64,000 bases of DNA from Candidatus Poribacteria bacterium. Lineage in GTDB: Bacteria > Poribacteria > WGA-4E > UBA9662. The stretch covers positions 43,109 to 107,108 of the forward strand of contig PAQF01000006.1 in assembly GCA_002709695.1 (NCBI GenBank), written 5' to 3'. Below are positions 20,343 through 30,771 of this stretch, piece by piece. A model generated the notes under the pieces. It saw only the letters and a program-made list of their open reading frames with translations. It did no database searches and was not told the origin of the DNA. A program made the translations under genes and the position numbers. The number at the start of each line of letters is the position of its first letter. The stretch's first letter is position 1.

Positions 20343-20689
20343 CTAGATCTCCTTGTATTACATTTTTAATTACCTCAACTAAAGCATGGTGCGTTTTTAG
20401 TAAACGGGTCTGTGTCTATTTTAACGTCAGTAAAAATACAGATAAACGTACCACTTTTCTCATTTTGCACTTCATTCTGCTTAGCTATTGATTCTTATCT
20501 GGTTTGGATGTAGCAAAATTAACCCCTGTTGAGCAGTCCCTCTCAGGCTAAAAACATCCAATAAATACAATAGAGCTAGCAAAATTGTTTCATACAAAGA
20601 AGTAAATTATTCTCGTGTCGGGGCTTAGATTTCCCAATCAATTAACCATCCATCTTCCTTTTTTTGAGCATTGATAGAATCTTTTGTGT

Positions 20690-21502
20690 TTAGTCTTTCA
20701 GTACTAGTTCGAAAGCCTGACGCCAATCTTCTCCTCCATTGCGATTAGCAAATGGTGAAGCGGGGCTTGGGTGTGGTAACCAACCAACTTCTAGGTTATT
20801 AAAGAGAGCATTCACTTGCCGTTGCGCGTAGCGACCTATACCAATAACTCGCTTGATTTCCATAGCTTTAACAACCTCTAGCAAATGATCGCTGCAAATT
20901 AATTTCAGACTTTTTGCGGCGGAACCAGTTAGCTTGTCTGGTGTAATATTCTTACCTGCATGATTAAACATCCAAAGTGGACAGTGGTTGACAATGTAGA
21001 TCTTTTGGCTGATTAGGTGTACCGATCCATATCGTTGAGCGAGAAAAGACCAAATTCGTTGGCCACTGATCTCTGGCTTTGGGCATTCCAATCCCAAAAC
21101 TGGTCGTTTAGGGTGTAGTCGATCTGGTTGATGAACTTCAAAGCCCGTGATTTTGAGCAAGTTCCGTACTTGTTCTGGGCAACCAAAAGGTACCCCAGTG
21201 TTCCCCATACCATGACCGGGATTCATACCAACAAGTAGTGTGGTCGCTCCATTTCCAGAGAATTGACGAATCCATTCAGCATGAGGTGCCCATGCGTATT
21301 CGAGTGGATTGTATATCCAATCAATGTTTTTGCATTCTTTGAGAAGTGTAGGTATGAGTTCAGACGATGCATCCCGTAGCTGCTTTGCAGCATTCGTTAC
21401 TGCTGTGATATGGTATTCGTTTACTTGCTCTTTGTTTAGTAGCGGATAGTCTTTCGTCTTCATTACAAATTTAACATAAATATAATGATGCGCGTTACTC
21501 AA
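20690..21502 (-). CDS. SMUG1-type (family 3) uracil-DNA glycosylase
   Basis: LLVGMNPGHGMGNTGVPFG, HPKRPVLGLECPKPEISGQRIW, IYIVNHCPLWMF, LPHPSPASPFANR. Confidence 0.9.
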   Translation of the reverse strand: MSNAHHYIYVKFVMKTKDYPLLNKEQVNEYHITAVTNAAKQLRDASSELIPTLLKECKNIDWIYNPLEYAWAPHAEWIRQFSGNGATTLLVGMNPGHGMGNTGVPFGCPEQVRNLLKITGFEVHQPDRLHPKRPVLGLECPKPEISGQRIWSFLAQRYGSVHLISQKIYIVNHCPLWMFNHAGKNITPDKLTGSAAKSLKLICSDHLLEVVKAMEIKRVIGIGRYAQRQVNALFNNLEVGWLPHPSPASPFANRNGGEDWRQAFELVLKD

Positions 21503-21571
21503 TTTGACTGGGCACTAGTTCACAGTGCACTTCGTTTCTGCTATGAAAAGCTCTGGAATCTTGTGGGTTCA

Positions 21572-24500
21572 TCACCTGATTTCTCGAAGAGGTCCCCATT
21601 CTCCTTTTTCAAGAATACGGCAAAGAATATGTTTATCTTCAGGTACAACGAGTGGGCCTGTATACAAATGTGCGTTCGTATGAACATCACCGCCAAACAT
21701 CCGTGGATCCTGACCGGTGATAGTATAGTAAATTTTGAAGTTGTCAGCGACAAGTTTCAATTTTCGTTCATTATCTTCCAACCAATAAGCTGAAATTTCT
21801 GGCAGGTCTGGGTACAAACCACGGCCAAACAGCTGGTCAATAACGACTTGTGTTCGATGAGGAATGTACTCTTTCTTTGTTCGATTAACTTCATCATACC
21901 ATGCTTGGTGTTTAGCTATACCTGAGTTATGATGTTCAACTCGCCACGCCGAACCAGTGAGTGCTGCTTCGTATGTCTTGCGTGGATTACCCCATCGAGC
22001 TGCCTCAGCAAATAACGCAGGCTCGATTTCAGCAATGCGTTTATCGAACATTTTTGTCAAACGCTTTGGTGTCAGAACTCCGTCGTGGAAAAGATGCTTC
22101 GAAATTCTGTCTGCTACCAATACACGGAACTCTTCGCTTTCAAGTAATCGCTGATATAACCAACTTGGATTGCTACGCTCAGCTTCGTTTCCCATTGGGA
22201 AAGGTCCAAGCCGATCTTCTATCAATTCTAACATTGTGTGCTCCGCGTCCCAGACGATAAATTGTAAACCTATGTTCCTAGTTCGGTTTATTAATCCATG
22301 CCAATTGTTGGCGCCACGGTCTCCTCCAAACCAGCTGACCGACGAATCAAGGTTGCCTGCGTAAAAAATGGTGAGCATGTAGTCAATAAGATTAACTGGA
22401 TCAATCAGTCGCCTCAATTTTGGGTCAGGTTTGCCATCGCGTTTAACACCAAGTAACAAGCAATAGTTATCCAGATCTGACATGTTCTGTTTTGAAAGTC
22501 GATCAAGCTGTTCCCAAAGAATTGTGTTGCCATCGGTTGCAAAGACCTGATGACGGCGGTCTTGATCTTCGTCCTCTGAGTAGCCACCCATGATTTTCAC
22601 CACATCAAAGTCCTTTTTCTTACCACCAACATATGATTCGCCAAAGAAAGCCTTTGGTCGCTCACACGTATTATAGAGTCCCCAGTAATGCCCATTGACA
22701 TATACATGGCGAAAGTTTCCACGTGGTGATGGATGTCCCATGGCTAAGTGAAGATCGCGACTGAATTGATCACGCATGTATAGTGCTTTGGAACTGAAAC
22801 CATGGTGCCAAGCGTAATTCTGGCTACATCGCAAATCAATATGACTAAATTCTTTTGCTGCATCGTCTCCAAACAGGTTATATTTGAGTCGTTTGGATCC
22901 ATGGGGCCTACGAAAAAAAAACCGAAGACCATGCTTGAGAACCCCCGGCTGACGGCTAAAGCCTCCTCGTATACGGATGCCAGCGTTTATTTGGAAACCA
23001 TGTTCCTGCCCGTCAGCAGTTGGCAAAAGTTCAAGGGAGCAAGCTCGTTCGGCTTTACGACCGTGCCAACCTGCGTTGGCATAGATCCCGGTTTCAGCGC
23101 TGAATAGACTCTCGGTTTCAATCGCAATTGAGTAAGATGGAATGGCCCACAGTGCCTCCAGAAGTTTTTTTCGATGTTTAGGATTGTCCGTAATACTAGC
23201 ATCCATTCCGTAGTTTGACCTTCCTGCGCTCCATTCGTATGGATAATTTGGGGGTGGTAATCCATCTGCTGAATCATCAATTCGGTCTGCTGGAAAAATA
23301 TAACTGCGTGTGACAATTGGCGTGGGTGAATAACCAGGTTTGTATCCTTGGGCGCGAATGATGATGGTATGTGCGATGTTAAGTGGTTGATCAAGAACTG
23401 GACTCGATTCGTTGGGTTTGCTTCCGTCAATTGTGTAACGGATCGTGACATTGCTATCTGAAACACTTACCTGCAGCGAAAATGGGGTTTTGAATAGTCC
23501 ATGCGACTGGGATAGTTTTATGGTTGAAAGTGCTCCCAGACGGGTTGCTGTATTTCTCCTTCCAGGAGTTGGGAAGGCGAGAAAATCAGGTAATTTCCTT
23601 TCGGTGCCGTCAGCAGCGACAGGAAGACCGAACGAGATATTAGCCTTTTGTTTTGGGTATTTTTTTTCGGTGAGCTCGAACCTCTCACCATTGGGGTTGG
23701 TCAGAATTAAGTGTTCACCACCCTTTTTCAATTGAAAGTTTGTGTGTAGCGGCCGATCGGTTCTTCTTCGATTTTTGCCAGAGGCAAATACGATCAGATA
23801 TTCACCTGTTCCTAAACGAACACTAGGGAATATCCATTGGCGCAAGTTTTTTTTCGAATCTGTTAACGACCAATTTTCTAAACTTTGTTCCTCGTCTGAG
23901 TGATTGTGAATTTCAATCCAGTCGGCTAACTCACCTTCCTCATCAACTAAACCTTTTTCATTGTCTACCATGAACTCAGTAATGCGCAGTTGAGGTGCGG
24001 CTTTCGACTGAAGTGTGACCATTGGAGTAGTTGGTGGTTGGCTTATTTCAGGTGTGTAGATTTTCCTGAGGGTACGGTTTGAGTGACCAGTAATCGTTGT
24101 GCGAGCCTTCTCTAATTCTTTTGACTCGAGGCGACCGTTTCTGTTGGTATCAAATTGTGTTAGGAGATGATTACTGAGTGAGTCTTTGTCCCGTCGTGAA
24201 CTTCTAGTACTTTTTTTGCCACTAGCTTTTTCGATACTACCTCTAATCCAGTCATAAAGCTCTTCAGGGAAATCTTCGATTTTTCCTTGGTTGGCATCCT
24301 GTAACATTTTCTGGAGATTTTCCACGATTGGGCGATTATTAACAAAAGCCTTGTATTTACCGACGAGCCTACCCCACACTTTCAACAACGCTTGGTGAGC
24401 TATCTCCTCTTCTTCTTCACTCAACTCACCATCACCATCTTTGTCGTACTTCTTAATCCGTTGTTCGTGGCGTCGGTGATCGCGGATGTATCTTGGACGC

Positions 24501-24772
24501 TTGACTGCAAACGGACTCCCAGCCTTCCGGATGGCTTCACGTTCGACGACGCTGAGCCGACCATCCCCATCAGTATCAAATTGCTTGAGTGCACGTTGTC
24601 GGATAGTGAGATCGTTTTGTTCTTGGTTGGCAAAACACATAAAACACAGTAAATAAGCAACCAAGCTAAAACAAAGTAATAAAGACTTTCCTACATAAAG
24701 ACTTCTTATTTTACTGATCCATACTTGGCTGTGATTGTTGTACATAGAAGGCGTATTATCATATTTACACAT
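21572..24772 (-). CDS. EF-hand / lamin-tail (LTD) / chitobiase-C-like / CotH-kinase-like multidomain protein
   Basis: FDTDGDGRLS, YDKDGDGELS, FDTNRNGRLE EF-hands; LRITEFMVDNEKGLVDEEGELADWIEIHN (LTD); YTIDGSKPNESSP (CHB_HEX_C-like); IRIRGGFSRQPGVLKHGLRFFFRR...GHYWGLYNTCERP (CotH-like). Confidence 0.85.
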   Translation of the reverse strand: MCKYDNTPSMYNNHSQVWISKIRSLYVGKSLLLCFSLVAYLLCFMCFANQEQNDLTIRQRALKQFDTDGDGRLSVVEREAIRKAGSPFAVKRPRYIRDHRRHEQRIKKYDKDGDGELSEEEEEIAHQALLKVWGRLVGKYKAFVNNRPIVENLQKMLQDANQGKIEDFPEELYDWIRGSIEKASGKKSTRSSRRDKDSLSNHLLTQFDTNRNGRLESKELEKARTTITGHSNRTLRKIYTPEISQPPTTPMVTLQSKAAPQLRITEFMVDNEKGLVDEEGELADWIEIHNHSDEEQSLENWSLTDSKKNLRQWIFPSVRLGTGEYLIVFASGKNRRRTDRPLHTNFQLKKGGEHLILTNPNGERFELTEKKYPKQKANISFGLPVAADGTERKLPDFLAFPTPGRRNTATRLGALSTIKLSQSHGLFKTPFSLQVSVSDSNVTIRYTIDGSKPNESSPVLDQPLNIAHTIIIRAQGYKPGYSPTPIVTRSYIFPADRIDDSADGLPPPNYPYEWSAGRSNYGMDASITDNPKHRKKLLEALWAIPSYSIAIETESLFSAETGIYANAGWHGRKAERACSLELLPTADGQEHGFQINAGIRIRGGFSRQPGVLKHGLRFFFRRPHGSKRLKYNLFGDDAAKEFSHIDLRCSQNYAWHHGFSSKALYMRDQFSRDLHLAMGHPSPRGNFRHVYVNGHYWGLYNTCERPKAFFGESYVGGKKKDFDVVKIMGGYSEDEDQDRRHQVFATDGNTILWEQLDRLSKQNMSDLDNYCLLLGVKRDGKPDPKLRRLIDPVNLIDYMLTIFYAGNLDSSVSWFGGDRGANNWHGLINRTRNIGLQFIVWDAEHTMLELIEDRLGPFPMGNEAERSNPSWLYQRLLESEEFRVLVADRISKHLFHDGVLTPKRLTKMFDKRIAEIEPALFAEAARWGNPRKTYEAALTGSAWRVEHHNSGIAKHQAWYDEVNRTKKEYIPHRTQVVIDQLFGRGLYPDLPEISAYWLEDNERKLKLVADNFKIYYTITGQDPRMFGGDVHTNAHLYTGPLVVPEDKHILCRILEKGEWGPLREIR

Positions 24773-25063
24773 AAATCATTCTTTTGGTCTACTCTTTGGG
24801 AAACTACAGTTATAAACGTTGATTAACCATAATCAAAAAAATTGAATTGGTCAAACACTTTTGTGATCCAACTATCACTTCCATAAGCTTTCCTTCTCAC
24901 TCACATATTCCTCAAATAAACAACCATACCCTAGACTCAACTAAGCGCCTTTCTCATACTAAAGTAAGGAATTACATCAGGAACCAGAGGTCTGAAGGGG
25001 AAAGCGTACAGATAATTGATTTGGGGTTAAATAGATAACAAGCAATTTTGTACGTCTCCAACT

Positions 25064-26539
25064 TCAGCGAACTGGAGCACTCCGACCAGAGTGGCGAAAA
25101 GTATCTAGTTGCTTTTTCAAGTCCTCAACAATCTTCGGATATACGAAATAAAGGTTATTCGTTTCACCAGGATCTATTTCCAGATTGTAAAGCTGACCTG
25201 GGGCATCCGGTTCTATTTCAGGCAGCGCATAAGGCTTGAGAATCTCGCGTTGGTAGTCGTTACCACCTGAACCTTTGTGGTCAAGATACTTCCATTTCCC
25301 TTTTCTAATGGCTAAATCAAGTTTATTTGTTTGATGCAATGTATGATGACGGATAGCAGCTTTGGTCTGCTCCTGATTTTGCATGGCAGGTAAAATATCG
25401 AAACTGTCTTCAGCCACATCGTTTGTCAGTTCTATATCTACCAAACTGGCACAGGTCGCCATAATATCGCAGAGACAAACGGTTTGATCATTGGTACTGT
25501 TTTCGGGAACTGATCCTGGCCATCGAACAACAAAGGGAATACGGTGACCACCTTCCCATTGATCTCGTTTCATTCCTCGCCAAGGATAGGCTCCATCATG
25601 TTGGTAATCGGTACGCATATTCACAACACTAGTCACTTCAGGTCCATTATCGCTAGAGACCATTACCAACGTGTTGTCAGCCATACCAAGCCGATCCAGT
25701 TTTTCTAATAATTCTCCGACTACATAATCAAACTCGAAGATAAAATCGCCGTGAGGGCCAGCATTGGTTTTACCTTTAAAGTTTTTCCCGGGGAAAGATG
25801 GGAGGTGTACTGCCTGAGCTGAGTGAAAGAGAAAAAAGGGTTTGTCAGGTGTTTCCTGAGCATGATTTTCCAAAAATGCTTTGCTTCTGTTTAGGAAAAC
25901 CATGTCTATCTCCTCCAAATCAAATCCGGGAGATATCATGCCTATACGATTGTCTTTTGAATAGGCATGGTTTGGTAATGGAGTACGATCAAGCAGTCCT
26001 GTTGGTGGCACTGGAACACGGTCGCCATCAATGAAAGCATACAGAAAATCGGTTGTTGGGCAACACGCAGTGCCAAAAAAATGGTCGAACCCTCGATGGA
26101 CCGGTGCATCGGGAATTGATTGTGTATAGTCAATACGTTGAACGGGGGCCAGCCCATCTTCGTTAATGAATTCTCCTTCTTCGTCGCGAAAGCTAAGTCC
26201 AACATGCCATTTCCCAAACAAAGCAGTGGTATAACCCTTAGTCTGAAGCATAGAAGGTAAGGTCAAGCGTGAGTCTTCGATTAAGCATGGCCCTCCAGCC
26301 CCAGTGAATACACCAGCGAAACCTGTTCGAAAAGCCATTCGGCCTGTCAAGATGCTATAACGACTTGGTGTACAAACCGTGGATGGGCTGTGTGCATCAG
26401 TAAATCGCATTCCCTCACGAGCTAATCTGTCGATATTTGGCGTGGGTACTTTTGATTCCGGATTGTAACAAGACACATCCCCGTAACCGAGGTCATCTGC
26501 AAGAATAAAAAGGATGTTAGGCAAAGTCTTTTCTGTCAC
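25064..26539 (-). CDS. Sulfatase (arylsulfatase family)
   Basis: NILFILADDLGYGDVSCYNP; C-T-P-S-R (VCTPSRYSILTGR). Confidence 0.94.
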   Translation of the reverse strand: MTEKTLPNILFILADDLGYGDVSCYNPESKVPTPNIDRLAREGMRFTDAHSPSTVCTPSRYSILTGRMAFRTGFAGVFTGAGGPCLIEDSRLTLPSMLQTKGYTTALFGKWHVGLSFRDEEGEFINEDGLAPVQRIDYTQSIPDAPVHRGFDHFFGTACCPTTDFLYAFIDGDRVPVPPTGLLDRTPLPNHAYSKDNRIGMISPGFDLEEIDMVFLNRSKAFLENHAQETPDKPFFLFHSAQAVHLPSFPGKNFKGKTNAGPHGDFIFEFDYVVGELLEKLDRLGMADNTLVMVSSDNGPEVTSVVNMRTDYQHDGAYPWRGMKRDQWEGGHRIPFVVRWPGSVPENSTNDQTVCLCDIMATCASLVDIELTNDVAEDSFDILPAMQNQEQTKAAIRHHTLHQTNKLDLAIRKGKWKYLDHKGSGGNDYQREILKPYALPEIEPDAPGQLYNLEIDPGETNNLYFVYPKIVEDLKKQLDTFRHSGRSAPVR

Positions 26540-26885
26540 ACATTAATTATATCAGGAAAATAGAGTTAATTCTAGGTTTGGTTCGGATTCATGATGTCCC
26601 ATTCATTAACCATAATGAACTTAAGATCGGACGATTTTTTACTTAGGTCTGTTAGAACCGTCGACGTGAATATACATTTGCTGCCTATATATAAAACATG
26701 AGATAATTTTTCAAAGATAAAGATTATCTTCCAAAACAATGTCACGCCTCTTACCTTTCATGTAGGAAAACTTCTTTACGAGATTCTGCTAAGAACATAG
26801 ATGTTTATATAAAAAACTTTAGATTACATCTAAATTACATGCTATATTAGACTAACGAAAAACATATTTAATCAGGACGTGCGCT

Positions 26886-27629
26886 ATGTTTCGAGAGTTA
26901 TTGTATCCTTTCATTCTTTCCCTAGTTTTAAGCTTGGCTATTGCTAACTTAACTGTCGCCGATCTTATAGCTAGTTATGATTTTGAAGATGCCTTCAAAG
27001 ATAGTTCAGGCAATAATCTTCATGGCAAACCACATGGTGATGCAACTATTGTCGAAGTAGATGGGATTGGGTTGTCACCAGAACATTTCAGGAAAAGTAA
27101 GGTCCTCGTTCTACATGGGAAAAATGGCTATGTGGATCTTGGAAATGACAAGCGTTTTAATTGGAATGGTGCCTTCTCAGCTTGTTTCTGGATGAAAGTG
27201 ACTCTTTGGGAGGTTGGTTGGCAGACGGTCCTTAAGAAAGACAATACTTGGAGTTTTGAGAGAAATATTGATCAGCAGGCACTTGCCTTTTATCATTGGC
27301 CAAATTTTGTTCCGACTGTTTCAAAAATCGATAATAAATGGCATCATATTGCCGCGACATATGATAACAAAAAACAGAACTTATATAAAGATGGAAAACT
27401 GGTTGCCAGCAAACCGAATGCAGGTAAAATGAACGTCAACGTTAACCCTGTTATTATTGGCGCAGCCGCTGGGAAATCACGTTATTTTAACGGTCAAATA
27501 GATGACGTTCGAATATATGATAATGCTTTATCGGAAGACGAAGTTAGAAAAAACATGGAGGTAAGAACCGCTGTTAATCCACAGCAGAAATTAGCAAACA
27601 CATGGGGCAGAATAAAGGTTTCGAAGTAG
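26886..27629 (+). CDS. Exported LamG/concanavalin-like protein
   Basis: Signal peptide; LIASYDFEDAFKDSSGNNLHG...VDLGNDKRFNW...DDVRIYDNALSEDEV. Confidence 0.88.
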   Translation: MFRELLYPFILSLVLSLAIANLTVADLIASYDFEDAFKDSSGNNLHGKPHGDATIVEVDGIGLSPEHFRKSKVLVLHGKNGYVDLGNDKRFNWNGAFSACFWMKVTLWEVGWQTVLKKDNTWSFERNIDQQALAFYHWPNFVPTVSKIDNKWHHIAATYDNKKQNLYKDGKLVASKPNAGKMNVNVNPVIIGAAAGKSRYFNGQIDDVRIYDNALSEDEVRKNMEVRTAVNPQQKLANTWGRIKVSK

Positions 27630-27717
27630 TATTTAGAGGCCTGTTGCTTTCCAAGAAGTGAAAGTTTAAAGATTTTTGTAGGTAGTCCAGTGGTGTTTTT
27701 GAGTGTATTTTATCCAA

Positions 27718-28242
27718 TCAATTATCAAGTTTCTGAATTTCGACACCTTTTTTCTGAGCGTTTTTTGTTATCACTGGGAGAGCTTTAATTATCAAGCCAG
27801 TGCTTTTTATGGCTTTATTCTTACCAACTTTCATTACGCAGTGGAGATTATATCCAGCTTTTTTATTATTGCCTCTTTTCTCAATCGAGATTTTACTGAT
27901 TTCTTCAAAACTGATTTCTTGCTGGTGTTCAATGATGAAGCCATCCTGGCTTACCACAAGTTGGTCTTTAAATAACCCTAAGGTTAATCCGAACAACATA
28001 CTTGGACCAATGATTAGACATAGCCAGCAACCCAAAGATTTGGGCAAACTGGTAGTTAGAACTCCAACGAGTCCAACAATACATATACAGATTGATCCTG
28101 CCAGCGAGGCCAGTTTGACCCATGCTTGGTATTGAAAGATGATTTTCCCCTCTTGTATGGTTTCATTGATACAACCGGTTAGGAAAAGAACCAAAACCAA
28201 ATTGACGACCAATGTAAGAGCCCAATAGAGGTTTCTGTTCAT
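27718..28242 (-). CDS. Hypothetical membrane protein
   Basis: Hydrophobic N-terminal segments; no family recognised. Confidence 0.6.
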   Translation of the reverse strand: MNRNLYWALTLVVNLVLVLFLTGCINETIQEGKIIFQYQAWVKLASLAGSICICIVGLVGVLTTSLPKSLGCWLCLIIGPSMLFGLTLGLFKDQLVVSQDGFIIEHQQEISFEEISKISIEKRGNNKKAGYNLHCVMKVGKNKAIKSTGLIIKALPVITKNAQKKGVEIQKLDN

Positions 28243-28310
28243 GAGTATCTTTCTGGTTACTTTGGTTGTTAGAACGGTTTATAAGTAAGGAAAATTAAGT
28301 CTCATAACCT

Positions 28311-29276
28311 TTATTCTTCTGTTAAATGCCGAAGAAAGAATGAAACCAATGTTTCCTGTTTTGCTTTTTCTGGCATAATCCCGAGCTTCTCGGCGTATAC
28401 TAAAGCTTCCAACCCAATTTCCTCCGCTCGCGTTTTTAAAGCAACTGCGTGGAGAGGATGGTGCAGTAAATGATCAAGCCCCTCTGGTATCCCCCCCTTT
28501 TTTCCGTTAGAAACATAAATAGGTGGATCATCCGACGACATTAAACCGAGAAGATCCACATTTTTTCGGATTGAGGCCAATTCTTTGTCGAATGAACCTG
28601 TGCCTTCTTGAGTTTTGAGAAACACATCTTGTAACCCATGAGCACTGAGAAACATAAGAAGAAGTTCCGAATTGACTGGAATCTGGAGGACTTCTGGCCA
28701 TTTCAGGATATCATAGGTAGCTTGGGTGGCGATTGCACCTGCCACTTTCAATCGGGTAGATTCTCTTAAAACTGGATCTGAATGATTTGGAATAGACATG
28801 TCAGGTTGAAAAGCTAGCCAGAGTGAAGTACCTGCACCAGCAGAGTTTCCATAAACACCAATTCTGTTTTTGTCAAGATTCCACTCATCAGCTTTGCTGC
28901 GAATAAACTGCAATGAACGTTTGGCATCGTTCAGACATGTTACCACAGTACGAGCATCAGTATATTTCATATACCTATAGTTGATTGTTGCAAAGGAAAT
29001 TCCTGCATCTAAAAACTTGGGTATATTCTTTGATTTATACACTTGAGATTTGTCACTTCCAGTAAAACCACCACCGTGAATAAAAACAATGATTGGTGTT
29101 GGAACGGCACTATCTACTAACCAAACATCAAGTGAATTCCTTTCATGTGCACCATATTTGACATCTGTGAATGTTGCTGGTATTCCATTCAGGTTAATAG
29201 CTGGTGGCAAATCCTTGCTATCTAATGTTGTGATTAACACGCTGGTTATCAATAAGAAGAGTATCTTATACTTCAC
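28311..29276 (-). CDS. Alpha/beta hydrolase (BD-FAE/esterase-like), exported
   Basis: Signal-like N-terminus; IVFIHGGGFTGSDKSQ; GVYGNSAGAGTSLWL (GxSxG). Confidence 0.88.
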   Translation of the reverse strand: MKYKILFLLITSVLITTLDSKDLPPAINLNGIPATFTDVKYGAHERNSLDVWLVDSAVPTPIIVFIHGGGFTGSDKSQVYKSKNIPKFLDAGISFATINYRYMKYTDARTVVTCLNDAKRSLQFIRSKADEWNLDKNRIGVYGNSAGAGTSLWLAFQPDMSIPNHSDPVLRESTRLKVAGAIATQATYDILKWPEVLQIPVNSELLLMFLSAHGLQDVFLKTQEGTGSFDKELASIRKNVDLLGLMSSDDPPIYVSNGKKGGIPEGLDHLLHHPLHAVALKTRAEEIGLEALVYAEKLGIMPEKAKQETLVSFFLRHLTEE

Positions 29277-29894
29277 TTAATTGTTTCTCCTAATTTTTTT
29301 GCTTTTTTAAAACATTCAAAATATCAAACAAATGTCCTGAAAAAAAGCCCTTTTATTCAAATAATTATAGAAAAGGGCAACAATTGATTTATTTGCATGT
29401 CCTAAATGACATTCCTGATCCACATTATCACAACCAAATTCCTGTTCCAGATGATTTTCACCTTACTCTACTGATGTGATGTATCAAATCCAGAGATAGG
29501 ATTGCATTGGTAATCTTCCTTGAAAAAGATACTCTAAAGAAGTGGAGAAAAAGATCAATTGGTCTTCGCTGGTTAGTTTACCTCATGAACTCCAATGTCG
29601 ATAGGATTATTTTCTGTAACAGAAATGCCCCGACAGTCTTATTCTCTATTATCAATTGCAAGTGATTTTCAATTCCATATTACTCAAAATTGTGCTGTTT
29701 AGCTGTAGCCAGACATGAGACTGCTTCTTCCCAATCGGGAAAAGTGTATCTGGAAGTTGGTATTCACTAGTCAATTTACGAAAACTAATGATTATTGTTG
29801 TTTATACTAATCGATGGAACATGATATAATTTGCATCGTATTTTGTCTCTCGGGCACTAACTGGTTAACACGTTTATTTGCAAGGGATATATGA

Positions 29895-30686
29895 ATGAAT
29901 GAAGATCAGAAGTATTTCTTTGATGTTGCAGGTTATCTTGTTCTTGAAGACTTGCTTACACGTGATCATTGTGAGCAGTTGATCGAAGTCATTAACAGAA
30001 TCGCAGGAACACCCGTAGCACAATTACCTAAGGGTGTAAGCCATTCTATCCCATCTCCAAATGAGATTGGTGTTGGCGATTTGACTAGTGTGGATCCTAT
30101 ATTTGCTGATTTGATTGATCTTCCACCTGTCATCGACATCTTGAAAACGATCATCAATCCGCAACTCCGATTGGAAATTGCGTACGCCCGTATTCGCCGT
30201 CGAGGCTACGCTGGATTGGAGATACATGGTGGAGGTGACGGTGTTGACCCCATTTTTTCGTATCATCATTTCAATGGCCAGATCTACAGTGCTCACACTG
30301 TTGTGGCTTTCAATTTGACTGATGTAAGTGAGGAAGAAGGTGGTTTTGTCTGCATCCCAGGCAGCCATAAAGCTAATTTTTCCTTACCAGTGGAAAGGCG
30401 TGGATTCGAAAATGGGGAAATTGATACGTCACTGCTTCGTTCTGTTCCATGCAAAGCCGGTTCAGCTGTTATCTTCACCGAAGCGTTATCGCATGGTGCA
30501 GCACCTTGGGACAACGACCGAGAACGTGTGAATCTGTTCTACAAATACAACCATGCTGGTGTAAAGTGGCGTAATTTCTGGCCCTCAAAAGAGGCCTTGG
30601 AACGAATGACACCTAACCAGCGAGCCTTTTATGCTGAAGTTGGCTCTGACCCTCGTCAGAAACGAATCCTCTACCCCGGCAGATAA
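29895..30686 (+). CDS. PhyH-like dioxygenase, HGG-motif variant
   Basis: MNEDQKYFFDVAGYLVLEDLL; LTDVSEEEGGFVCIPGSHKANF; GSAVIFTEALSHGAAPW; H-G-G at 30225. Confidence 0.88.
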   Translation: MNEDQKYFFDVAGYLVLEDLLTRDHCEQLIEVINRIAGTPVAQLPKGVSHSIPSPNEIGVGDLTSVDPIFADLIDLPPVIDILKTIINPQLRLEIAYARIRRRGYAGLEIHGGGDGVDPIFSYHHFNGQIYSAHTVVAFNLTDVSEEEGGFVCIPGSHKANFSLPVERRGFENGEIDTSLLRSVPCKAGSAVIFTEALSHGAAPWDNDRERVNLFYKYNHAGVKWRNFWPSKEALERMTPNQRAFYAEVGSDPRQKRILYPGR

Positions 30687-30771
30687 TCTTGGTTTGTACT
30701 TCGTAGAGCAAACACAATCAGACGGGGTTAAGTAAGCCAAATACAAGCTTGTAAAAAATTGTGGGATACAA

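Noticed and set aside
29347-29378. GCCCTTTT/AAAAGGGC hairpin with an adjacent A-run, terminator-like on the minus strand
   Set aside because: No minus-strand gene ends just upstream of it; kept only as an unassigned structure
29577-29770. Possible minus-strand gene remnant (TSRYTFPDWEEAVSCLATAKQHNFE*... then RGISVTENNPIDIGVHEVN*)
   Set aside because: Protein-like in pieces but needs a stop read-through and a frameshift, and no family could be identified by eye
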